Shown here: positions 42,325 to 51,307 of the stretch, piece after piece
Position numbering within the stretch: position 1 is the first letter of the stretch
Layout: each line of letters starts with the position of its first letter
Assembly: GCA_964035575.1 (NCBI GenBank)
Contig: OZ037932.1
Location: 620,001 to 684,000, forward strand
Length of the DNA stretch: 64,000 nucleotides
Origin: Rhynchopus sp. YZ270_cl-10
Lineage: Eukaryota > Euglenozoa > Diplonemea > Diplonemida > Diplonemidae
Reading direction: 5' to 3'
The notes under the pieces: model-generated
Database searches by the model: none
What the model was told of the DNA's origin: nothing
Seen by the model: the letters and a program-made list of their open reading frames with translations, nothing else
Program-made: the position numbers and the translations under genes

Positions 42325-43179
42325 CACGTATGGCAAATGATAATTTATTATGAGATCTCATAATAAATTATGAGATCATTATGCGCTATTATGCGCGCTC
42401 ATAATAATCGCATAATGCATAATAGCGCATAATAGCACATAATAGCACATAATAGCGCATAATGATTATGCGCTATTATGTGCTCATTATGTGCTCATTA
42501 TGTGCCCTACCCCAATGCCCCAAACCAGAAAATACCACCCTCAGATGTCCAAAAATCCATCTGCGCCCGGTTTTGAGCAGTTTTGAGCCTCAAGAAGCCC
42601 CGTATCTGCTTTTTTCAAAAATGTACATACAACTTGTACCTGCCCACCCCTCGTAGATAGAGCAACTCACACATCCATCACGCCTCAGTGTGAGCCAGGG
42701 GCCAGAAAAGCCCCCAAAGCCACATATTTTCACCCCAGAACCTATCCCGAGGGGTACCCAGGCGGTTTCGGGGTGTTTAGAGGGACTTGGTGGAACTTAG
42801 AACCATGTTTCAAAAAGTGTCAAGCACCTGGTACCAAAGGTTTTCCCACCCAAGGTATCTTAAGCCGTCAAAAAACGTGAAGTAGGTAATAAATCAAAGA
42901 AACCCCCCTGAAGTCAATAAAAACCACACCATAGGCCCATTTGTACCCCAAAAATCGAATTCCGCCCGGTTTTGGGCACTTTTGACCACTTCTGAGCGAC
43001 TTTTTTTGGGTGGGGGGGTGGGGGGTACGGCACATAATGAGCGCATAACGCCGCATAATTGGCGCATAATAGCGCATAATAGCACATAATAGCACATAAT
43101 AGCACATAATAGCGCATAATATCACATGTATTATGAGATCTCATAATAGCGCATAATATATTATCATTTGCCATACGTG
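42325..43179. mobile_element. MITE-like element, 855 bp, with CATAATAGCG arrays
   Basis: The terminal inverted repeats read CACGTATGGCAAATGATAAT and are flanked by TTGAGG duplications (42319-42324 and 43180-43185). Inside each end lies a dense array of palindromic CATAATAGCGCATAAT-type units (42350-42505 and 43028-43160), including ATTATGAGATCTCATAAT. The core (about 42506-43027) has no coding capacity but repeats the phrase CCGCCCGGTTTTG or GCGCCCGGTTTTG twice. The arrays could form extensive cruciform structures. Confidence 0.88.
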
Positions 43180-43185
43180 TTGAGG

Positions 43186-43677
43186 GGAGAAAAAAACCAG
43201 GGAGAAGATCAAATTGAACAGCCACTGTTGAAGCTCAAGAACGCTTAAAGACGAACGGGATAGAGGGAGTAAGAGACAAGGAGATGAGGCATGTGCACAA
43301 CAGAAAAAAAAAAAAAAACGGCCATGAACAGGGTAGATCCTTAGCGAAAGTGAAAATAAGGATTCGAGATTTTTTATTTTTTTTTCCTTTTTTTTTTTCC
43401 TTTTTTCTCTGGCTCATTTTTTTGGTTACCTACTAATTTCCAGCCACAGAGTGGCACCACCATGGTCCGCAATCGATCCGGAAAGTCAAAATAAGGGGGA
43501 AACCGAAAGGAAAAAAAGTAAAAGTTCGCTACCGTTTTTTTTGGCTGGCCTTCGGCCCGCCAATGCCCCTTTAATATTTGTCTTCACTTCATAAGACAAG
43601 GACCAATGAGTGTCAATTCTCAGTGTCACCTTGCATAAGACAATTTTGAAGCATATTTTTGAAGAACACAATTACTA
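43186..43677. other. Spacer between MITE and mariner element
   Basis: About 490 bp of AT-rich DNA with a T-rich stretch at 43365-43410. No feature is recognised. Confidence 0.45.
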
Positions 43678-45090
43678 CAGTGTGACACAGAATTAATGGC
43701 CGATGACGACATTTTGTAAAAATTGTTATATTATTCTAAAAAATAGGCAAAATTTGACTCATTTCATTGCATTTTCAACTGGCCGTGTATGAAAAGTGTG
43801 TGTGTGGGGAAAATATTAACATGGAAATATCCCTTTTTGGTAAAAAAGGGTGTATGTGTAAAAAAAAAAAAATACAGTGTAGCAGTACAAACGAGTGGGT
43901 GCACAAAAATAAATAGAGCATGCATTAGTATTTTGTGTGCATTCCGTTGGAATTGCGAACTGCGTCTAGGCGTCTAGGCGTCGTGGCATTGACATGATGT
44001 AACGTGCAACGAAGCTATTGTCCATCTTGGACCATTCCTTGTTGATGGCACGTTTAAGTGCTGACACGTCTTTGGGCTCCCGTTCGTTGACTGCAGTCTG
44101 CAGCTTGGCCCACAGGTTCTCAATAGGATTGAGATCAGGGGAGTTGCCTGGCCAGTCAGCTTTAGGGAGGAACGAGAAAGGTTGGGAGGAGAGGAATGCT
44201 TGAGTAACGTTCGCAGTGTGGCAGGGTGCCCCATCCTGCTGAAACGTGTAGCTACTGTCAGGCAGGAGTTCTTTTATTTCTTTGAGCGCTTTCTGTAAGA
44301 CGAGCGTACGGTACTTCTCTGCATTGAGAGCACCGTCATAGAAATAGAGCTTCGTCTTACCTCTGGTGGTGATTCCTCCCCAGACGTGAACCTTCTGCGT
44401 AGCCCTGACCTTATCAACGGTTGGGGGCGGCTCATCACCATCTGCAACCCAGACAACATCGTTCTTCTTGCTCACCCGAGAAAAAAGCCAAAAGTCTTTT
44501 TCATCGGTGAACATCACCTTTGACCAGTCGGTGTTTCGATGCGTTTCAGCAAACTCTATCCGGGCAGTGATGTTCTTTTCCGAGAGCTTTGGTTTGCTCT
44601 TCGTTTGAACGGGCTTCAGCCCCTTCTCCTTCAGGCACCTGCGGACACTCTCCCTCGAAATCTGTAGTCGCGACGCTACTTTCCTGCAAGACTGAAACCG
44701 CTTGCCCCGCATGTGTCTAACCACCCTATTCTTAACGGTGTCGGTGGTGGCCGATCTCTTGCGTCCCCTCCCTGGCTTGTCCGAAAAATTCCGCTCTCCA
44801 GCGCGGTACTCCTTCACCCACCTACCCAAACTCCTCTTCGCAACGTTCAGCAACTCCGCCACCTCATCATGGCTCTTACCGCCAACAACGACTAGCGACG
44901 CTGCCTGTAGGCGCAACCCTTCCCTCGTGGCCTCAGTGTTCACTTTACCCTTAACCATTATATTTTTGCTTTTATTGTGTTCCTGGGCGTAAATATTTTA
45001 TGTTTTGGGGGTGTTTTGAATATGTCCTTGTCAAAATTTGCCGTTTTTTTATAAAATGTCTTCATCGGCCATTAATTCTGTGTCACACTG
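43678..45090. mobile_element. Tc1/mariner transposon, apparently complete
   Basis: 1413 bp. The ends are inverted repeats of about 45 bp beginning CAGTGTGACACAGAATTAAT and are nearly identical, differing at two or three positions. A TA duplication lies at 43676-43677 and 45091-45092. One intact transposase gene is encoded on the minus strand. The match of the ends and the open transposase frame suggest a recent insertion. Confidence 0.95.
43966..44958 (-). CDS. Tc1/mariner transposase, DD37E type
   Basis: 330 residues from the ATG at 44958. The N-terminal paired-like helix-turn-helix pair includes SHDEVAELLNVAKRSLGRWV and SCRKVASRLQISRESVRRCL, separated by a GRGRKRS AT-hook-like stretch. The catalytic triad is Asp in MFTDEKDFW, Asp in FQQDGAPCHT and Glu in SPDLNPIENLW. 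Counting gives 37 residues between the second Asp and the Glu, against 34 in classical Tc1. All three acids are present and the frame is unbroken, so the enzyme may be active. It is the only gene in the window that clearly belongs to a transposable element. Confidence 0.96.
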   Translation of the reverse strand: MVKGKVNTEATREGLRLQAASLVVVGGKSHDEVAELLNVAKRSLGRWVKEYRAGERNFSDKPGRGRKRSATTDTVKNRVVRHMRGKRFQSCRKVASRLQISRESVRRCLKEKGLKPVQTKSKPKLSEKNITARIEFAETHRNTDWSKVMFTDEKDFWLFSRVSKKNDVVWVADGDEPPPTVDKVRATQKVHVWGGITTRGKTKLYFYDGALNAEKYRTLVLQKALKEIKELLPDSSYTFQQDGAPCHTANVTQAFLSSQPFSFLPKADWPGNSPDLNPIENLWAKLQTAVNEREPKDVSALKRAINKEWSKMDNSFVARYIMSMPRRLDA

Positions 45091-45153
45091 TATGTCCACA
45101 ACTTAATTTTTGGTGGGATTTTGAACTTTGCCCAAAAACTGCGGAAAAAAATT

Positions 45154-45174
45154 TCCGCTCGCTGCGCTCGCGGA
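45154..45174. repeat. GC palindrome, copy 1
   Basis: The stem TCCGC/GCGGA encloses TCGCTGCGCTC. The same unit recurs at 45958-45978. Confidence 0.7.
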
Positions 45175-45957
45175 GGTTCACCCAGTGCGGTCTCGCCTAC
45201 CCAAACTGCTGGTGCATCGGCACTACCTATTTAATTTTGAAAATTTTCTTGCTAATGCCGGGCACTACCACTTTTTTCAGAATGTTTCTAGAAAGTATTA
45301 CCCTTGTCAGAGGGCGCAGTGTCCGACAAGGGTCCCAGCCAGAATGCGATTTAATTGGTCAAATGCCGAAGGAAAAGGAAGCATGCGAAAGAAAAAAAAG
45401 TAGCGTACCGTGTACCTGCGGCGCAAGATTGCAACCCACCCTTCCCATGACTAGTTTGGCAGTAAAAATGTGCAATTTTGAGCGCAATTTTTTGAAATGT
45501 TGCGTACCGTGGCTTCGCCAGAAACTTTCGTTTCAGCAAAATCTGGAAGTAAAATTTACGGTAACTGTTGATAATTACCAACGACAGTGCCGTTTTATGG
45601 CAACATTTTCAGAAATGTTGCGTACCGTGGCTTCGCCATGGGTGCCACGACCGCCGTTTCTTTTTGTAAATATACTGAGGTGCCTGGTGCAAATATTGTG
45701 CTGCGCGTGCCTGGTGCAAATATCAATACAGTGCCGAACTCCGCAGTAGGATAACCGAGGAATTCTCACATTCCGCCGGAGGCCCTAACGAGCTGGGTTG
45801 GGCTCGACCGAGTTTCAGCGAAAACCCCCAAAACCTATATTATCCCCTGAGGTTTAGTTCTACGACAGCTGAGATGTGTAAAAAAACACCACTATTGTGC
45901 CTCAGTACAGTCAACCTGCTTGTTGGGGGTTTTTTTTTTAGACCGTCACTCAATTTT

Positions 45958-45978
45958 TCCGCTCGCTGCGCTCGCGGA
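45958..45978. repeat. GC palindrome, copy 2
   Basis: Identical TTCCGCTCGCTGCGCTCGCG core to copy 1, 804 bp away in the same orientation. The pair could mark the ends of an older element, but no matching terminal repeats were found beyond it. Confidence 0.65.
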
Positions 45979-46173
45979 CAAACCATAACCCCCACGATTT
46001 CCCAAAAACCTGAAAGTTAGCGTCAGGCCTGCGCGGAAAAATTTCAAAAACGGGAGAGAAAAAAAAGGAAAAAAACGAAAATAAATCTGGGATTTTTAGC
46101 GTTTTTAGCGAAAATAAGGATCTACCCTGGCCATGAAGCCACTGTGCGATGAGCGCACAAATAAATAAAATAA

Positions 46174-46231
46174 GTTCGATGCAAAGCCCTCTCGTGAACA
46201 GTGTACCCTCGGTGCACCGCACAACCATGTA
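46174..46231 (+). repeat. Dispersed repeat family F
   Basis: TTCGATGCAAAGCCCTCTCG, TGAACAGTGTACCCTCGGTG, ACCGCACAACCATGTAG. Confidence 0.7.
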
Positions 46232-46410
46232 GTCCATTTCGAGGTGGACATATAACATCTGATAAAAACAACGCATCTGAAAAGTGCTGACAACGTTCCT
46301 GAAGGACCTACAGCCGAAAACCACTCTCACCAGGAATCTGGAGAAGGAGTGGCCATCCGGCGTGAATCTCTGCAGAGATACGTGCACCTTACAGAGCAAA
46401 AACGAACAGT

Positions 46411-46446
46411 TTGCAAGAACCTAAGCCTCTCTGTGCTTAGCCACCT
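46411..46446 (+). repeat. Fold-back repeat family A
   Basis: TTGCAAGAACCTAAGCCTC, TCTGTGCTTAGCCACCTA; the inner stem is intact. Confidence 0.75.
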
Positions 46447-46679
46447 AAAAAATCACTGGGTAAAAATGCACCTAATCCTCTTGTAACCTCTTGTCATCGC
46501 TTCACTTGGTGTTCACACGAGAGGGAGGCTGGGGTGGGGGGGTGGGTGTACGCAGATATCCAAGACAATATTCTGCTCGAGGAAAGGAACCTCCCCAACT
46601 AACACCACCTGCTTTTCATAACACATTTAAAAAAAAAAAAAAAACGCCTTGCGGGGTGTTGTTCACACAAAAAGAGTGG

Positions 46680-46727
46680 TTGAACCGTGCTAAAACGCAT
46701 CTCGGTCGAGCTCATGCAAAGGGTGGA
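46680..46727 (+). repeat. Dispersed repeat family J, copy 1
   Basis: TTGAACCGTGCTAAAACGCA, TCTCGGTCGAGCTCATGC, AAAGGGTGG; the partner is at 61220-61268. Confidence 0.7.
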
Positions 46728-47990
46728 CAAAATATCCCACACAACAACGTCCGCAGTACTTTATAAACGCATAACACCCCACTAAACCCCGAGGGGCAGA
46801 TGGAAGGGGAGGGGCTTCAGAATAAAAAAATGGGGGGGGGGAAAAAAGGTTAGCAAAACGTCTCACCGCCGGCGGGTGACTACCTTACCAATCTTTTTAT
46901 ACTATTATTCTGTAATACACGTAAGGTGTGATTTGAGTGCAACACTAAAAAAAAACTGAAGTAATAATCGAAATCCACGGCAAAAAGGGGGGGTGTCTGT
47001 ATCAAACCCAAAACAAAAAAAATACAAAACCATCTCTACTTAAAAGGGATGAATGTGTCTCGCATCTTTTCAGTAGGTTCTAAGCCCCCCCTTTGGGAGC
47101 AGCCATTCGCAACGTTTTGCTGCTGCGTTTTGCTTGTATGCGTAACCGTGCTGGCAATGAATTATCTTTTTTACTTTCTATTCTACTGAAGAGAAAGTAT
47201 AATAGGGTACCGAGACAAAAAAAAAAATGCCTTTCTACCAATATTTCATGCTCTCAAAAGCTATATTTTTCATGGTGATTCGGGGGTTTCTGGGGACAAT
47301 ATTGGGGTTTTTCTTTAGAGCAACACACCTAAGACACATGACGGTGCAGTAAATGACTTTTGATATGCAGTTTTCCTTATGATTTTCATCGTTGTAAGCC
47401 AACGGTGAAAATCACAAAGTAAAACCACAACGGCAAAATCATCTACCTTCGCCGCAGAACAGTGCTGCCACCTTTCCTTTGAAAGAAGGTAACGCTAGAA
47501 AGAGTAATGTGTCTCGCGACAACACACTCATCATTTTATTTGTTTGTGCGTAAAGTGTGTAATAAATATTCTGTGGTGATATTCTTATTACTGCAATACG
47601 CTCCCACTGACTACCTGGCAGTGAAGAGGAAACCTCTTTAAGGCCAAAAAAACGAATGTGGAACGAATAGCAACGACGCGAGAACGGATGTCTACCAACA
47701 GTTCTGTCTGATGCACATTTTTTATTGATTTTTTTGATAAATTTGGAAATAGTGCAGGTGAAGACGAAAAAGCTCCACTCAATTTTCTTGCGGAAAATTA
47801 ATGCCACACATTGTCTTCTTACGCCCCCTCTGAAAAGTCGGGGGTGACAAAATAATGAAAAAAGAAGAAAAATAACAAGCGCCAACATCCACAAAAGGCG
47901 GATATTTGGGTGTACACAGTGTTGGGGTTGGCTTACGTATTCCCCTTAGTCACTGCATGTATCCCAACCCAACACATTTTTTTTTTTTTT

Positions 47991-48059
47991 TTGATAAATT
48001 GTTGGAGCAGTGTAGTTGCCTCGGTTGTGCTGCCACAGTTGTGCAATCTCCACTGTCCA
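47991..48059 (+). repeat. Dispersed repeat family G
   Basis: TTGATAAATTGTTGGAGCAG, TGTAGTTGCCTCGGTTGTGC, TGCCACAGTTGTGCAATCTC, CACTGTCC, preceded by a run of about 17 T. Confidence 0.85.
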
Positions 48060-48469
48060 TAATACTGTCCATATTTTTGTGCGGGGGGTGGAGAAGCTCC
48101 CCCTCTGCACAACGGACATATATTGACATTTTTTTTTAAGGCTGTGTTTGAAATAAAAAATCGAAACTGGGGTTTGGAAGGCTGGCACGCACTTTGTATG
48201 AGTGGGGGTAAAAAAACGAAATACTGGAGCACAAAGGGGAGATCCTGATGAGGAAAATAATTGCACTTGAATTATAGTTAAAAAAAAAACCAGTGTAGCG
48301 TGAAGTTGTATAGCACCATGGGGTCACATTGCTCCTTTTCGAGAAACGCATGTGTCCCACTATCCATTAGGTGTGCCACCTCTCTCTATGTCTGTGTCTG
48401 GTATATAACTTTTTTTTGTGAAAGGGTTCCCCCCAATGTGGTATGCGTCTTTTTGTGTGTGAAGGTAAA

Positions 48470-48530
48470 TTGACTTGAAGTACAAAAACAAAAAAAAAAG
48501 CCCATCTCCTAAACAGTGTACCATGGTACA
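48470..48530 (+). repeat. Dispersed repeat family F, short copy
   Basis: TTGACTTGAAGTACAAAAAC, then CCATCTCCTAAACAGTG and TACCATGGTAC. Confidence 0.65.
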
Positions 48531-48535
48531 TAAAA

Positions 48536-48578
48536 GTTTATAAGATGAACCTCAGCCTCTCGTTGCTTAGGTCACCTC
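48536..48578 (+). repeat. Fold-back repeat family A
   Basis: GTTTATAAGATGAACCTCAG, CCTCTCGTTGCTTAGGTC, ACCTCG. It follows a family F copy directly. Confidence 0.8.
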
Positions 48579-48672
48579 GCTCATAAAAAAAAATAACACA
48601 TCCCATTTGAAAACATCAACCCCTGAGAAGAATGTCACAAATAAAAGGTATTTCCATGCAATCAAAAGGTGA

Positions 48673-48706
48673 AAAGATGAACATGCCTCGTGTATACACA
48701 TCTTTA
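48673..48706 (+). repeat. Fold-back repeat family D
   Basis: AAAAGATGAACATGCCTCG, TGTATACACATCTTT. Confidence 0.75.
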
Positions 48707-49589
48707 AAAGGGGGTGAACGTTTTTATAAGATGAACCTAAGCTTGACATGGGGGGTAAAAGATCTTATCACGATCTAAAATTTCGGAAATCTCTCACAAC
48801 TTCGTTTCTTGATCGTGAAAAAAAAAACGTCGTGAAAAAAAAAAAAAAAAAAAATCAGGTGAAAATGACCGTATTTTTGGCTGAAATTTTCACTTGAAAA
48901 TTTTTTTCCAGAAAAAGTCAATCTGAGATTTTCTTTAGATTTTTTGGGCCATTGTATCACCTACCACGCCCGATTTAGGGCAAATAAATTTTTTTTGCTT
49001 TGGTCAAAAACAAGCATGTTCCCAGATCACGTGATTTTGTCGATCGCATCGTCCGATTCGGCGCGATTGCAGAAAGTGGTGGGGTCATTTTGGAAAAATG
49101 GACAAAATTTTATTGACTTAAATTTTTGCAAAATATGAACCCATACTCGTAAACAAGGGGTTTTCAGGTTTGAAAACCTAACTTCAGATGAAATTGTGGT
49201 GTTTTGAGTGGGAACACAGTAGCGCCGCAGGCGCACGGTACCCAACTTTTGTCTTTTTTCTTTTTCCTTTTTCTCTGCTTTCTTTTGATTGCGCGAGCCG
49301 ATTGCTCTCCACGGTGGGGTCACATGTGTGTCCAAAAACACTCCGAAATACTCTTACTATGAAATATGAGATTCTCTGGTTTTAGTAAGGAAAAACGTAC
49401 CGAGCAAAATCGTCAAAAATCTACGGTAGTCGGTAGGGGCGTAGCGCGACCCCCGTGCGCACCCCACTTTTATTTTTTTTTTGTTTTTCCCGGAAAAGTA
49501 CCGCAGTTGACGGATCGCGATCCGTGCGAACCGTGGTGGTGACTCATCTGAAAAAATATTGAGTAGAACTGCTGCAGATCGTGTGCGAG

Positions 49590-50130
49590 CACTTTTTTTT
49601 TTTTTTTTTTATTCCTTTTTTTCACGGGTCGGGAAAGATCTTTTTTTTTTTTTTTTTTTTCGAGAAAAAAAATCCTCTTCTCCCGAAAAAAAAAAAAAAA
49701 AAAAAGATTTTTGGGAGAAAAAAAAAAAGAGAAAAGATTTGAAAATCCTGGGAAAATCCTGAAAAAATCCTGAAAAATCCTGGAAAAATCCATGAAATTT
49801 CATGAAAAATCTCGAGATCTTGAGAAATCTTTGAAAAAAAAAAAAAAGATTTTCAAAATCTTTTTTTTTTTTTTCCCAAAAATATTTTTCAAAATCCCAA
49901 AAATCTTTTTTATCTTTTTTTTGAGAAAAAAAAGATTTTCAAGATCTTTTTCATCTTTTTTTCTCTTTTTTTCCTTTTTTTTCCTTTTTTTTCCAGGATT
50001 TTTCAAAGATCTCAAAGATCTCGAGAGATCCTGAAAAAAAAAGACAAAAATCCTGAAAATCTTGATTTTTTTTTTTTTTCTCCCGAGATTCTCGAAAAAA
50101 GACAAAAAAATACAAAAGATCTTTCCTGAC
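49590..50130. repeat. Extreme homopurine/homopyrimidine tract region
   Basis: Roughly 540 bp made almost only of runs of 8-23 A or T alternating with GATC, GAGA and TCC steps, such as AAAAGATTTTC and its inverse. Arms such as CCATGAAATTTCATG are palindromic. No gene is possible here in any natural composition; the short ORFs are Lys/Phe runs. Confidence 0.8.
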
Positions 50131-50662
50131 CCGTGTTTTTTCACGACGTGACACGATGTGAAAAAGATGAAAAGATTCCACATCATCTGAAAAGATGTTT
50201 CACCCCCCATGGCTTGATTAAGTCCAAAAAAAAACGGGGGGGAAAGGGCTTCGTGGGAAAGAAGCACATTTTTTTTCTCGCATCGCAGTCGAAAATCGCT
50301 TTTTTTGGAACCTCTGATGGTGTGGCTGACCCAAATTTTTGGACCCTTTTGGGTCATCCAAAAAAAATGCTGAATTTTCCACGTCATCTCAAAGGAATTT
50401 TTTTGTATACCTTCACATTCACAACAGAAAAAGCACGAGAGGGTATTACCTCTCTTGTAATGGAACCTCAAAATAATGGGGGAAAAAATGTGAAGTTGAT
50501 ATTGTGCAAAACGCCGTCTGAGACGCAGGAAAATAAGAGGGAAAGATAATGAAAGCCGACAAACACAACAAAACTGAACACCATAACATAACTTGCGAAA
50601 AAGGAAAGCCTTGATTTTCAAAAGAAAAAAAACAGATAAAAAAAATTGGTCGTGGGATGGAT

Positions 50663-51131
50663 CTAAAACTGCATCCGGGGGTCCTTTCGTGGCACCTCCT
50701 CCAGAAACCCTGTGAAGGTCTTGGCCTGAGGATAAAAAAAATGCTGGGATGGATGGCTAACCCCAGGAAACGAAGGTGGCCACACGCTCTGTGGAGGTAC
50801 ACACCCGATCCCTAATGAGTCAACACTACACCTAGGTGCCGGCCTATTACTCTGTCTAGTAGGCAAGGGGGAAGTACGGACACCACCGCAGCCAGGGCAC
50901 CTCCCTGAGGCTCTTTACAATGAGAATACTAACCAAAACCCTACACCTCTGGTGGGGTGCACACTTCGGCACACACCTGAGGGCTGCCCTGATCTTCCCA
51001 GTAATTAGCGAATGCTGCCTGAGTAAAAAATAACCATAATAATCCCAACGGCACACCATCTGAGACAAAAAAAAAAGTAAAAGAATCATAAAAGCTTGCG
51101 CAATGAGGGGGGGCCTCTCTGGGGCACTCAT
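50663..51131 (-). CDS. Doubtful small multi-exon locus
   Basis: A GC-richer island in AT-rich DNA. An ATG at 51131 (MSAPERPPLIAQAF) opens a 91-codon frame to 50856. Several good acceptors (TTACTCAG, TCCACAG, ATCCTCAG) precede coding-like stretches such as AFANYWEDQGSPQ and AKTFTGFLEEVPRKDPRMQF, the latter ending in a stop at 50663. A spliced gene with introns of about 36-72 nt could be assembled, but more than one exon chain is possible and I cannot choose. It could also be non-coding. No family is recognised. Confidence 0.3.
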
Positions 51132-51187
51132 TTTTTCCCCTGCAATGTTTCATTCCTCCCTTTCCCCCAAACCCAAACCCTAAAAAA

Positions 51188-51265
51188 TTGACTTGAAATA
51201 CAACCTCAACGATGTACCTTTGGCATGACCCGGTGCACCGTGCGGTGGACCCTCCTCACCATGCA
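51188..51265 (+). repeat. Dispersed repeat family F
   Basis: TTGACTTGAAATACAACCTC, GATGTACCTTTGGCATGACC, GTGCGGTGGACCC, CACCATGCAATCC. Confidence 0.7.
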
Positions 51266-51307
51266 ATCCTACATCCATTTTTCGTTTACATCTGGGGACA
51301 AACTCGA

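Larger units (their letters stand above)
45093..50640. other. Gene-free repeat-rich region right of the mariner element
   Basis: About 5.5 kb without a credible gene. It contains CGCTCGCTGCGCTCGCGG palindromes (45154-45174 and 45958-45978), repeated GCGTACCGTGGCTTCGCCA phrases (near 45505 and 45620), several fold-back repeats, and an extreme A/T-tract region at 49590-50130. Confidence 0.5.

Noticed and set aside
48760-50400. Possible retroelement suggested by A/T tracts and several ORFs
   Set aside because: The ORFs are Lys/Phe homopolymer runs; no reverse transcriptase, endonuclease or terminal structure could be recognised.
51170-51186. CCCAAACCCAAACCCTAA, telomere-like
   Set aside because: Only two or three imperfect units in the middle of a gene-bearing contig; likely chance.
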